Shown: positions 25,131-37,080 of the stretch, piece after piece
How positions within the stretch are numbered: the stretch's first letter is position 1
Layout: every line of letters begins with the position of its first letter
From: Todiramphus chloris collaris
Taxonomy: Eukaryota > Chordata > Aves > Coraciiformes > Alcedinidae
Assembly (NCBI GenBank): GCA_025345505.1
Contig: JANVCC010000047.1
Coordinates: 9,896,413 to 9,960,412, forward strand
Direction of reading: 5' to 3'
DNA length: 64,000 bases
The notes under the pieces: model-generated
The model's input: only the letters and a program-made list of their open reading frames with translations
Told to the model about the DNA's origin: nothing
Database searches by the model: none
Made by a program: the position numbers and the translations under genes

Positions 25131-28100
25131 TGACTTGGGGCTGTTCTTGCAAGACACTGCGCCCACTCCTGCTACCAACACTTGCCAGCTATGCCCTATA
25201 CACTATCAAATGACTTTCAACTCTAAGTCTGTAACACCACAAATAGATTTCTTAGGGCAGATTTCTGTGAAAGTTTGGGTTGTTAAGCTATAAAATCACT
25301 TTATTTAGATTGAAATAAAAGTTTTGCATAGCTAGAGAAATTGATGCAAAACCTGTTTTTTCATTTTTTTATTTTCCTTGTGCCAGTACATAATCTATCC
25401 TAGATTTTATGCTTATGTATACACAAATCTAATTACTCTCTCATAGTGACCGAAAATTAAGACATTCTTTTTTTTTGTGCAAGTAGTCATGGAAAGGAAA
25501 GCCTGCTAAATACAGTTACAAGAGCTTTAATACCTCAGTGGAAATAACATGGAAAATCTGGCACTGCCTCTGAAGCCTGTGACGTTTTTGCAACTCAAAC
25601 ACTTCCATGTGCTTGGTTATAGAAATTTCTCAGTTACCCAATTGTGAATATTTGCTTTCTTGGATCTCTTTTTGTGTTCAAGATCTACTGTAGAAAGTTA
25701 AATTTGTGTATTAAGATGAAGTGGTTTGGTTGCAGTGTTGACCTCTAAGGGAAAACAAGGTAAACCTAAAGCACAGTGGACTCAATTCTTTCCATCCACA
25801 AACTGTAGCAGATAAGCAGCATAATAACCACACAACCAAAAACTCCCTGGACACAAGTGAGTGTTCTGCAAGTAGGTTGACAGGTTTCTTCACAAGTTTG
25901 TGGCTGATACTGTCTTCTCCAGCAGACATGCAAAAAGGCTGAAGGTGCTCGTCTTTCCCACTCCTCTGCCATATTACCAATCTGATCATGATCTAATAAT
26001 AAACATCAGCAGATGGTAAAGTTGGTTTCAGCATCAGTGCTGTGAGTTGCAAACCATCTTGTTTCCATGTTTCCACTGGAGCACAGAACAAGATGGATCA
26101 AATACACTCATAACAAAGTTGAGCTTACATGGCAACAAAGGCTGAAGCTCTGCAAGTTCCAAGTGCAGCTCTTCATGGGCAAACACTGTTTGGTCTAGTT
26201 AAAGATGCTTCAGGGACTACTGAACACAAACAACCAGATGGAGAGGAGTTGGTTTTAGAGACTGAATTTAGATATGATCTACTACAAAAATACATTCAGG
26301 TCAGTGCAAGCCAAATGTGAAAGTAGCACTAACTTCTCCCATGGCAATTCAGTATTTTCCACTTCTATCCAGTTTCTATTCTGTTCTGTGAAGAAAATCA
26401 GCTCATACCAGCTTTATTTATCCTTAGGGTCTGATTTTCTTTCACATGTTGTTGCACACATAAGGGTGCTATATACGCATCTCTTGTTATTGTAAAAGGA
26501 TGGTGAATTTAATGTAAAAAATTATTTTAAAAGCCATTTGGTGGATCTAATCAGAATTTCAGAGCTCTGTCAGTTTTGGGATATATAAAGAATCCTTTCT
26601 TCAAGGGATCTTCTAGGAATAAGCTGTGTTCATTAGAATCTGATACTTATGGCTTTGAATGATTCTTCGCCTTAACTAATGTGTGTTCTGTAACTGGTTC
26701 TCATCAATCACCACGTATTGCACTTCCATGTAATACCTATACAGAAGAAAAAAGATTAAAGAGAGGAATTCTTCCTGGCTATGCATTTAAATTCAGTCTG
26801 AGAAGTATTGATTTTTATTTTTTTTTAATCAACAGAGACAATAATTTTCAGAGGTAGGTCAGTCACCAACACATCTCATTGAAGCAAATTCTACCATCGC
26901 ACAGTCTTGTGTGGCTTTGGAAAAAAGTCAAAAGTCTTGGAGAAACAAAGGTCTACTTCCATGAAATTTGATGCACAAATATTTCTTCAATAACTTGTTA
27001 ATTTACCATTAATAGACTGCAGTGTTTTCAAAAATCTTTAAGTCACATTTTCATTTAACAGTCAAGATAAATGGTAATAGCTTCTTTTTCAGGTTTAGTA
27101 AACAAGTTCTGAACTTCCTTATCCTGCTAAGTACTTACTGCAGAAAAGACTTAATTTCATTCCATGCTTAATATGAAGTGTTTTGTTGCAATAGTTTATC
27201 AGCCTATGAATTGATTCAAGGCAATGTTCAGATCAAATAAGGAAGATCATAGTACAAACACAAGGTAAAATCTGAGGTCAGGAAAAGAATTAGTGCATTT
27301 GTGATATAGGTTACAGTTTATTACCAATTATTTGCATGTTACTGATTCTGCATAAGAGACTGACAGATCATTAAAGAGGTTCATTATTTGAATTTTTAAG
27401 TGCTATTAACTAGGGCATTCAAATTTCCAAATTGCTAAGCAAACTATTGAAAAGTCCTACCAAATATCAGAGCTTTGGAAAATGTGTTCAAAGGCTTATG
27501 AATAACAATGACTTTGAGGAAGAAGTTTTAGTATATTCACATCAAATGATGTGCATCATTGGACTGTGCAGGACTGAATGTAGGTGGTTTAAAAACCCTG
27601 TACGAGGCAACTTTTTTCCAAAAATAATGAAGAAAATGTGTTAATGTCAGTGCTATGTCTACATTAATATGACTTCTGCATCTTGGTAGTCCTAGATTCA
27701 GCAAGGTCTATTGACATGTGCAGCATTATAGGAGGAATAAATTTCTCCATTGTGTAGGCAGAAAGTGGAATACATCTGTCAAATTCTCCATCTCCATAGT
27801 ATCCTTTTCTATGGCACACAGAGCCATTGAGAAGAGCATTATCCTCTTACAGCCCAGAGCTGGGCAATATGAGCTGGAACAATTTAGCTCTATTTCCCAC
27901 TAAGATTTATCTGAGTTCAACAATGGAACTTTTTCCCCCTTATTAGATTGTTCAACCTATGCTATTCAGTTCAAACATATTCTTAATAAAATATGCTACC
28001 TCTATTTTTGTACGTCCATCTTCTGATACTCCTAGTACCTTCACATCTGTATCACAACATGCACAACAGCTAATAGTACAGTCCTCCTTGCTTGATATTT

Positions 28101-31100
28101 TTCAGAATTGCACTGAATTTAGATATGCATCCCATTTTTAATGCCTTGGCTTAAGACATTGCACCTAAAAACATGCTTATTGCATTCATATTCCTTCTAA
28201 TAAAAAGGCTATTTTCTGTAATTCAGGCAAATATTGATGATTTTATGACAACACTTATGTGCAAAAAAACCAAGGTGATCAGTTAAATTAAAAAAGTAAA
28301 TCATCTCCTCAAAAGGCTTTCCTTAAGTCACATGGTATATCTAATAGTTCTTTTAATAGCACATATAATTTAATGTTGTGTTCTTACAATGTCCACAATT
28401 TCTTCTCACAGTTTGTACTGAATCTTCAATGCATGTATACTCACCCTGTTCGTGAAAACAAGTACACTCATTCTCTGCATTATTAAAAATCTAATTTTAT
28501 ATGCTGTTCTTAATCTACTTTAGGCATTAATATAAATGCTGATATATATTTCTAGATGCAGTTTGCCTACATAAGAAACAAATAATTCAGAAACTAACTC
28601 TACTGTTTTATTGTTGTAACAGAACTTGAATATACCTATTAACTCATTAAATAAGGGTCTGATTGCATTTCAGAAGTTGTCATAAAAATTAACTACAATG
28701 AACAAAGTCAGTCTATTAATATAGTAACTATAAATTACATTGCAAATTAAAGATAAGAAACTGAGAGGTGCTTTATATAATATATATCATCCACACACAT
28801 AGAAATACTGTGGGTAGGTATCTTGTGGTATCTTAGGTTTAAAATGCACTTACGCATTTCTGAATGGAAAACCAGCAATATGAGACTTCATTGTTTTTAA
28901 TCCTTACTTGAATTTGCAATTACTACACCAAAAGATCAGCTTTAGTATTCCATCTTTATCTTCAGATGAAGTTTAATTGAAGCACTTTGTATGGAGCCTT
29001 CAGAGATATCTGTGAACAAAAATTTGTGGAAATATAACAAAAATGTCTAAATTAAATTAATTTTCTGAAAGATTTCAAAGTGGTCATAGTGGCTTGGTAG
29101 ATTATGATTAATTGAATATAAACTCCTTAATATCAACAGATTGAATGGAAATATATTTTATTACTCTAAATTCAATAACTGAGTATTTGACAAATGATAC
29201 AATAATGATTGTCCGCGTAAGTAAAAATATCAAACTGAATCTGTCTTTGAAACAGTATCACATGGGGAAACATTTAGGGTGAAGGAAAAACAGAAAAAAA
29301 AGCCAGTTCCCTGTTTTTGAAATTACATGAAGCCTCTGGCAACCACACAGTAATCTATTAGTGCTGAGCCACTGGGAGGGAGAGAAAAGGAAAAGGACAG
29401 ACTGAGCTGAAACGTCCAAGTTATTTGCCTTTCAATTAAAATAATGGCAAAAAAGGAGAACATCTTTGACCACCCCTTACACAGACACCCAAGAACTATT
29501 CCAGTAAAAGCTCAAAAATTACTTGCATTTTTCTGCACTTGAAAGCAATAGATGGTTTGAGGAAGAAGGACTCTCTTTCTTCATATGCTTCTTGAGAATA
29601 GGGGCTGAGGTAATTATGTATGTAAATCAATGTTTTGGCATAGAACCTGCAAAGAGGCACTGAAGTTTTACTCAGCAGCTCCACCAGCTAAGCAAGCAAC
29701 ACCCAAAGAAGCTGCTTTTTATTTATGGGAATGCCACATCCCAAGAATCACAAACCTCGTTTCCTGCAAAACAAAAAAAAAACTCTCTGACTGAAATACC
29801 AAGCTAGACATGCAAAAAAGTTATGTTTACCTAAGCTCGAAAATTCTTTAAGTAATGTTAGTTACCTAAAAGCAAAGAGTTCCTGCTTGAGTAAAACATT
29901 GTTATACTCTAGGTCTGAAATACTGCTATCTTAACTAGGTTCTTAAAAGCAGATTAGAGAAAGTTTGAGAACATTTAAAGATTGCATCCAGATAGAATTT
30001 GAGAATTCATTTAGCAGCAAGTGAAAAAACATATCGTCTTATTATTGAAACTATTGACTTCTTACTGCATTTGTGCATGTGCAATATTGTTTATTAATTC
30101 TATTCTACATCTGATCATACCAACAAATAATGCGACTGTTACCAGAGTATCCCACATTTCATTTTTCTACAGGAAAATATGTTAGCTATATCACCCACAT
30201 CTCCTTTTAGATAAAGAAAGTAACTGTTTCTGCAGCCTTTTTATTTCAGTTCAACCCAAGTAACAAACATGTCATTTCCAGGGAAGACTGAATACCAAAT
30301 GTTGGTACAGCAAAATTGATATATATCAATTGTTCCCTGTTCTCTAAAATGGATGATAATATTTGAACTTCCAGCTTACATTCATCCAGAGATGACAGTG
30401 TTGTATAATGTATCAGAAAGGGGAGTCTCATTTCAGTGTGTGAAAGGAGTTGACTGCCATTCCTGAATATTCAGATTTACATGAATATCATGTTTTGACT
30501 TTTTAAAACACTTTGGAGGTGCTTTTTGCATTGTATTTCTAGACAGTAACAACAGTGTGATGCAAATGCTACAAGTTTAATAATTCTGATGATATGAAAC
30601 AGGATGGGACATTGAGTCTTCAAGTGGTAGAAAGACTTCACAGTGAAAAACAGGGATAAAGGATTGTGGATAATATTTTTTCCTCTTCCTACTCATTGTC
30701 CTTTCCTGAAAAATTACCATAATGGCCAGATTACACCACTCTGCAATACATGTTATCTCAACAGCAAAAGATTACATAGTACACTACAAGGCCTAATACT
30801 TAGTTATCATTTTAGTATAAACACACTGTAATGAGACAGAGTCCTCTGTACTTGAACGTAATGTAATTGTTATCCTTTATTACCCTGTTGGTCATGCACA
30901 TTTGCATATATATATATTTCTGAATTCAGTATTTCATCTATGCGTAGAATTAGTTGATGGACTCACAACAGTTTCATTTGCCATACTAAAGCCAAGACTC
31001 ATTTTCAGACTTTGTCATAATACTTTTCAGTGTTGCAGATGTTAAAGAGAATTTCAATAATTCATAACGATCATTTGGATTGTTCATGGGTAAACATGCA

Positions 31101-31869
31101 ACCCAGAGCTGTCAGCAATGCAGCATGACATATAATTACTATTGTTGACAGTGCTTGTTTATTTTGAGAACTGGTTAAAAAAGATGCACTCTGCATACTT
31201 GAATACTTTATTTTATCACTTGCTAATGTCATGTTGACCAGAACAATCTGTACAAATGTCTTGATAAAAGCGAAAGAACAAGGATATGTCATATTAACAC
31301 ATTTACTCCTTAAAATGTAGAAGCCATTCTGAAACCTGTTTAATTGGATATACAAGAATTTATTCTAGAGTATGGTTGTGCTCCTTATTATTTTTGTGGC
31401 TACTATAATGGCCACTATTATTTTCTATCAGCTATCTTTAGCTGTCTCTCTTGGAACAAAAAGACAAATTACTTTTTATTGTTTTCTAGTCTGGTATGGA
31501 TAATATGCATATACTATTCTGCCCTATCTATATTTTGCTCACACTAGCTTACAAACAACAAATATGGTGATTTTATTCCTTACTTTTCCCACTCCAGTAA
31601 ATTGGTGTTGAGAATGATTCCATTCTTTGACAGAGCTTATATATAAATAAAAGTCAGATGGAAAAAAAGAATAAACATTTAATAGACAGTGATTTATTCC
31701 TACACTTTGCTGTGAGGGCAGCGTGGGCATGTGGTAGTAAATACGCTCATGATCTAAGCAAAGCACACATGGGAAGTGCTGAAGGGCGTGGGGAGGAAGG
31801 GGCTCACTGTGTCCTGAGAAAGGATCCATGGGGCAGACACCTCATGCAGGACCAGCATCTGCATGTGCT
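25131..31869. other. Long AT-rich stretch, no feature recognised
   Basis: About 6.7 kb of AT-rich DNA without CR1 or LTR signatures, RNA genes or convincing exons. 31,735-31,870 is GC-richer just before the CR1 begins, and may include a further 5' piece of that element that I cannot align. Confidence 0.5.
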
Positions 31870-33105
31870 TTGCTTCATTTGCTGTTCAGCTGGGCTTCAG
31901 CAAGTGCAGTGCCACCGAGTGGCAAAGCAGGGCTTAACTGGTGCTCAAATGGACAAGAGATGTCAAGAATAACAAAGATTTTACAGGTATATTAGTAACA
32001 AGCAGATGTACAAGGAAGAGATAGGTTTGTCTCTGAAAGGGGCTGGCAAATTAGAAATGACACAGGAAAATTTGATTTAATCAATGTCTTCTTTGCCTCA
32101 GCCTTTGTGGGTAAATTTAGACCTCAAGTCTCTACACCATGAAGCAGCAGTGAAGTAAATTATAAACCCTGGAGGGGAGTCAGTTTAGAGATCATCTGTA
32201 CAAGTTGGAATCTACAAGTCTATGAGACGTGACAAGATATGCTCAAGGGTGCAAAAAGAGGGAGCTGTCATCACTGCAGAGCTGTTCTTCATCATTTTTG
32301 AAAAGCCATGGAGGCCAAGGGAAGTCCCTGATGAGTACAAGGCAAGTATTACATCCATGTACACAAAGGGCAGAAAAGAAGTTTTGAGAAAATACAGACC
32401 AGTCTGCCTCACTTCAATCTCTGGGAAAATTATGGAGCAGGTCCTCATGGAAGTTATTTCTGGGCCAGTGAAGGACAACAAGCGGTTTGGGAAAAGCCAA
32501 CAAAGATTCTCCAAGGTTAAATAATGATTTACACATGTCGTTGCCTTCCGTGACAAAACAGTTTGCCCACTGGATAAGGACAAAGCTGTCAATGTCAGAC
32601 TATAGCAATTTTTTTCTAACAGAGTCTCCCCACAGTGTCCTTGTTGGTAAACTGATAATTATGACACAGAGTGGACCAGAGGATGAATGAAAAACTGTCA
32701 GGCTAAAAGCATAGTGCTTAATCACAGAATCATCAAATCATTTAGGTTGGAAAAGACCTCCAAGATCATCAAGTCCAACTATTAACCCTACTCTACATGT
32801 CCATGTCCCTAAGTGTGTGACTGAACTGACTCAAAACTTAACTGGAAACCAGTCCCAAGTGGAGTTCCTCTGGGCTTAATAGTGTGTCTGATACCATTCA
32901 GCATTAAAACAAGCTGGATAATAGGATTGGATGTCCCCTCAACACATCTCTGTATATCAGCAATCTTGTAGAAGAGGTATATATTCTGTAAGGAAGAGGC
33001 ACCATTCAGAAAGATCTTGACAGCCTGAGAGATTGGGGCAACAAGAATTGCATGAGAATACTGTGAAGTCCTGCACCTGGGACAGAAAAATACCATCACA
33101 CCCCT
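31870..33105 (+). mobile_element. CR1 LINE, decayed, reverse-transcriptase region
   Basis: Forward-strand CR1 copy covering the end of the endonuclease-RT linker and much of the RT domain. Recognisable pieces in order: GATGTCAAGAATAACAAAGA and the following CAGGTATATTAGTAACAA (linker); AATGTCTTCTTTGCCTCAGC; an open frame with YRPVCLTSISGKIMEQVLME from 32,393 (RT start); GTGGAGTTCCTCTGGGCTTA near 32,868 (the PQG region); and GTCCTGCACCTGGGACAG at about 33,069-33,086. Stops and frameshifts break the frame throughout. It lacks the CR1 3' end, so it is truncated on both sides. A reverse-strand CR1 tail is inserted at 32,722-32,818. It has no coding capacity now. Confidence 0.85.
32722..32818 (-). 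mobile_element. CR1 LINE 3' tail nested in another CR1
   Basis: ATCACAGAATCATCAAATCA, TTTAGGTTGGAAAAGACCTC and CAAGATCATCAAGTCCAACT are a textbook reverse-complement CR1 3' end, continuing to CATGTCCATGTCCCTAAGTG. The surrounding sequence is forward-strand CR1 on both sides, so this copy inserted later. It is better preserved than its host, which agrees with a younger age. Confidence 0.9.
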
Positions 33106-34623
33106 CCCTTCCTCACAGGATGTGTGAACTACAAGAACCATCATCACTCTTTTGGAAGCATGGGTTACACTACTTGCATGTGTCCCATAAGGATGCATGG
33201 GCACTATAGCTTTATGGGTGTCTGTGCTGCTCTCCACAACCTATTAATCCACAATTGTGCTGGTGAGAAAGTACACCATGAGTTCAGGTGCACAGACAAA
33301 TCTGAGGTGTGGGCCCCTGTTTGCTGTGATCTGCACCGTTGCCCATCCAGCTGCGGAGCAGGCAGCTCATCATGTCTGATGGGGAGGCTGCTATTGCTGG
33401 CGGAGGTAAAAGTGTGATGCTGGTGGAACAACAACTGGCAGTGTCAGACCAGGTTGTGATTACTGCTGCTCTGACTCCAAGGTCTCTGATTCCTCTTAGG
33501 AATTTTCATGCTTCTTTCAAGATTAATTTTTTCTTTGTTTCAAAAGTGTCTTTAAAGTTCCCCAATTACCATTTAGTCCTGCTGAGGGTGGTCTTCCTCT
33601 TAAACATGATCAGGTTTTGGCAAGCTAAGTTTTTTGTGTTTGATACACACACTGTTTAACCTCACTTTCTTGCTATCAAGTGTTATTAGCATTTAATACT
33701 GAAAGATTAAGTATTAAGATTATAAACCTTAATAGAAAAGATTTGGCAAGGCTATGTGAACATTACCACAATAGAATAGCTACAAAAGACTCCTGCTAAG
33801 AAACAGGTAGAGACTTCTTCTCAGAAAAGATATTCTTCATTTTCTGGATTTGAGCATATGCCTAACAGTATATAAACATAACACTGTTGTTAGCACTAAA
33901 AAAAATCCCCTCACTTTTTGTATCCAGCCAAATACAGGATGTATGAAAGGAGATATATCTTTGCTCTGTTAGTTTTTGAGAAGACAACCTTTCTTTATTC
34001 CAGATACTGTCCAATCCCAGTGAGTTAATATGAAGCGCTTAGAGTCTGCTGCAATGTGTTTTCATACACAAAATTTTCCCTTGAAGTTTTGGAATGTTTT
34101 GTCTTTCAGAAGATTTTTGTAGCATTTGCTTATTTTTCATGCAAGGATTAGTTTGTTATATTTATTTTTATGATGCAGGGGAAGTTTGCCAAATGTGTAT
34201 CTTTGCAGTTTTTATAGGGCAACATTAATTTTAATTATCCTATAAGAAAATCTCTTACAATTAAAATTCTATTCCTGTTCCCACCTGATACTTACTTGGC
34301 AGTCTTCCTTTCATGCTGTTATACTTGCCACTTCCTGAGATAATCTTAGGTTGAAGTTTCACAAGACAGGTAAGTGTTAGCTCCTGGGTTTGTTTTCTGC
34401 TGGTTTAAACAGCTGAGCCACTTTCCTGAGGGGGAGAGGAGCTCCAAGCTGATGCAAGGGTAGCAGAGAAGAGAGGAAGCAAAGTATAGAGTGAAGTAAG
34501 ACATTCCCCCATCTCTGGCTGCTTTGAGCAGGAAAGCCCAGCTCTCCTGTGAACCCCTGCTGACAGTATGTAGGAACTAGGAGATTAAGGCCCCACCAGG
34601 AAAGTTAGTTTGTTTTCGATGAT
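33106..34623. other. Unassigned sequence
   Basis: 33,120-33,480 is GC-richer than its neighbours and open for about 97 codons on the plus strand (33,124-33,417), but no family is recognised and it does not continue the CR1 consensus. 33.5-34.4 kb is AT-rich. 34.38-34.6 kb, just upstream of the LTR, is GC-richer. Confidence 0.45.
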
Positions 34624-34847
34624 TGTATTGGGTTTGTGCGGCAAAGTTTTGGTAGCAAGGGGTATACCAGGGTATCTGTGAGAAGCCGCTAGAAACTTCC
34701 TCTGTGTCCAACACAGCCAATGCCAGCTGGCTCTAATACTGACCCAGTGCTGGCCAGGCCCAAGCCCATCAGTGACAGAATGAGTACCACCGTGTTAACA
34801 TAGTTAAGAAGAGGGAAAAGCAGTTGCAGCCAGAGAGAAGGGAGTGA

Positions 34848-34851
34848 GAAT
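34848..34851. repeat. Target-site duplication, left copy (GAAT)
   Basis: GAAT directly precedes the inner LTR and is repeated directly after it. Removing the LTR plus one copy restores the outer LTR sequence. Confidence 0.8.
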
Positions 34852-34986
34852 TGTCACAGTTTAGGGTCAGGGCAGCCCCTTAGATCTCTAACAGACACTC
34901 TCTGTTACCCACCCCCCCCCCCAAAGGGAATGACAAAGGGAATAAGGGTCAGAGACTTAGTGATTAGAAAAGGAAACTAGAACAGC

Positions 34987-34992
34987 TTTAAT
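34987..34992 (-). terminator. Possible ATTAAA polyadenylation signal of the inner LTR
   Basis: ATTAAA on the minus strand downstream of the TATA box within the same LTR. It is a common variant of the polyadenylation signal. Confidence 0.4.
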
Positions 34993-35308
34993 GAAATGAA
35001 AACAATAATAGATGGAATGTATACAAATATATACAAAACCAACCCCCCCGGTGGGAATTGCATCACTGTCACCACTGACGCTTGTGGAGCAGGCATCAGA
35101 GAGTCCCAGACTGGGCCCAGCAGCAGATGGGAGCTGTGTTCAAGAGCTGGATTCTGGTACCAGATTCAGGAACACACAGATTGGGATAGAAGACAGGAAG
35201 GACAGAGTCCTCAGATGCTCTGAGGAAGAAACCAGAAAAGCACCTGAGCCAAGCCAAGCAAAGCTGGCAAAGCAGGCCAAGAGAGCGAGACCCTCTTGAT
35301 CCCTCAGC

Positions 35309-35314
35309 TTTATA
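35309..35314 (-). promoter_or_regulatory. TATA box of the inner LTR
   Basis: TATAAA on the minus strand, about 315 bp from the LTR start, a normal place for a retroviral core promoter. Confidence 0.55.
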
Positions 35315-35628
35315 CCAAATATGACATATATGGGATGGAATCCTGTGTTGTTCAGTTTAGGGTCACCTGTCCTGTCCGCTCTGCACTGGAAGTGTGGCCT
35401 TTTAGTTTCTGCACCCCGCCAATGTGGTACACAAGATCCAGCAGTGGCCTTGGTCTGCACACCAATCCTTGGTAGTAGCTCTAACCATGGGGTGTTATCA
35501 CTGCTGGAAGCAGGCACTGTCTGTGAGAACAGGCTGCTAACTTCAGACAGTGCAGTTAGTTAGAAGAACTGAGCTGAAAAGTAAAATTACAGAACACAAT
35601 TAGTTCTGTTCTCACTCAAACCAGGACA

Positions 35629-35632
35629 GAAT
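35629..35632. repeat. Target-site duplication, right copy (GAAT)
   Basis: Matches the left copy at 34,848-34,851. Confidence 0.8.
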
Positions 35633-36339
35633 ATGTGAGAGAAACAACTCTGCAGACACCACAGTAAGGGAAGATCGGGGAGGGTGAGGTGCTCCAGGCA
35701 CTGGAGCAAAGATTTCCCTTGCAGCCCATGGTGAAGACCATGGTGAGGCAGGCTGTCCCCCTGCAGCCCATGGAGGTTAACAGTGGAGAAGATACCCAGC
35801 TGCAGACTGTGGAGGACCCCCACACCAGAGCAGGTGGATGTACCTGAAGGATGCTGTGACCCCGTGGGAAGTTCATACTGGAGCAAAGTCCTGGCAGGAC
35901 CTGTGGAAACAGGAGCCCATGCTGGAGCGGGTTTGCTGGCAGGACGTGTGACCCTGAGGGGAACCCGTGCTGGAACAGTCTGTCCCTGAAGGACTGCAAC
36001 CCATAGAAAGGACTGACACTGGAACAGTCCATGAACAACTGAAGCCTGTGGGAAGAACTTGTGTTGGAGAAATTCACTGCGGACTGTCTTGACTGGAAGT
36101 GACCCCATGTTGGAGCAAAGGAAGGGTGTGAGGAGTCCTCCCTCTGAGAAGGAAGGAACTGCAAAAGCAATGTGCGATGAACTGACTGCACACCTATTCC
36201 CCAACCCCTTGCAGTGCTCAGAGGGAGGAGGTAGAGTATCAGAAGTGAGGTTGACCCCAGGAAGAAGGGAGGGGTTGGTGGGGAAGGTGGTTTAGAACTT
36301 ATTTTTTCTTTCTCATTACCCTACTCTGATTTGATTTGT

Positions 36340-36345
36340 AATAAA
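36340..36345 (+). terminator. Polyadenylation signal of the outer LTR
   Basis: AATAAA in the context TTGTAATAAATCAAAG, near the 3' part of the outer LTR where R and U5 meet. Confidence 0.6.
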
Positions 36346-36519
36346 TCAAAGTGATTTCCCAAGTTGAGTCTGTTTTGCCAGTGACAGTAACTGGGGAGTG
36401 ATCTCCATGTCCTTATCTCAATCAATGGGTTTTTCATTTTATTTTCCCTCTCCTGTCCAGTTGAGAAGTGACAGACCAGCTTTGGTGGGCATCTGGCATC
36501 CAGCCAGGGCAACCTGTCA

Positions 36520-37080
36520 CTGACTCGGTGTCATGCAAGGTCTGCATGCTAAGCTTTATTTGTTTTGAATGCCACTGTTAGCAGTCTGTGTTGCAAAAAT
36601 TACACAGAGTTTAGAATTTTATTACTTAATAGTGCCACAGAATGAATTATCAATTTGGATGAGTGTTGGCTTACAAGTAACGTGCTTTTGCTTCTTACAC
36701 AAATCCTAGATAAAATCTTTTTTATATTGAAATGTATTACACTTTATTCATTAGAAGACAGTAAAATTGATATGCTATCAACCGAGGGCTCTGGTCCAAT
36801 TGTCTGATGGGGGAAGGGTGGGGTAAGGTCCTGTGTAATTCCAAAAGATTTATTTTCTATTTATTATCTATTAATTTCTTTTCTACTAATTGTTTCTTAG
36901 TGTCCCAGATGTCTCTAAGAGCTTCTCTGGGAAGGGAGGGAGTCTCTCAAATGACGGTTTATTAAGCCATAATAATATTAGCTACAATACTGTTTTTGGT
37001 GTAGAGCGAGCACATGGTCACCGATGAACACAGGAAGCAGGAGGCAAAGTACCAAAGACAGCTTCTGGCCAGCCTCGTCT
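36520..37080. other. AT-rich sequence before the CpG block
   Basis: AT-rich to 36,960. On the minus strand, AATAAA occurs at 36,961-36,966 directly after an open frame that reads from the CpG block, and TGTCCCAGATGTC begins at 36,901. This could be the end of an unrecognised reverse-strand LTR or transcript; see the findings. Confidence 0.4.

Larger units (their letters stand above)
34852..35628 (-). mobile_element. Solo LTR, reverse strand, inserted in the outer LTR
   Basis: 777 bp bounded by TGTCACAGTTTAGGGTC on the left and CTCAAACCAGGACA on the right. On its own strand it starts TGTCCTGGTTTGAG and ends GACCCTAAACTGTGACA, so it has canonical TG...CA ends. It is flanked by GAAT on both sides (34,848-34,851 and 35,629-35,632). 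On the minus strand a TATAAA lies at 35,309-35,314 and an ATTAAA at 34,987-34,992, in U3-to-R order. A C-run at 34,908-34,922 lies inside it. The 4-bp duplication fits an ERV1-like rather than an ERVL-like (5-bp) integrase, but with a single 4-bp match that inference is tentative. Confidence 0.9.
34624..36519 (+). mobile_element. Avian ERVL-type LTR (~1.1 kb) split by another LTR
   Basis: Starts TGTATTGGGTTTGTGCGGCA and ends near CATCCAGCCAGGGCAACC. Hallmarks are GGTAGCAAGGGGTATACC, GAGAAGCCGCTAGAAACTTC and GCCAATGCCAGCTGGCTC near the start, a long GC-richer middle with repeated CTGGAGCA-type and TGCAGCCCATGG-type words, and AATAAA at 36,340-36,345 followed by AGTTGAGTCTGTTTTGCCAG and TTGGTGGGCATCTGGCATCC. 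The sequence reads continuously across the inserted element at 34,852-35,628 (…GTGAGAAT then ATGTGAGAGAAACAAC…). Without the insert it is about 1,115 bp. No internal retroviral genes adjoin it, so it appears to be a solo LTR. I see no clean outer target-site duplication, so the ends are approximate. Confidence 0.85.

Noticed and set aside
34371-34380. Consensus splice donor ACAG followed by GTAAGT
   Set aside because: The upstream acceptor candidate would give only a 20-bp exon. A donor-like hexamer alone is expected many times in 64 kb.
35587-36204. Minus-strand open frame of 205 codons
   Set aside because: It lies inside the outer LTR, antisense to it. The GC-richer repeated words of the LTR keep several frames open. 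There is no reason to call a gene.
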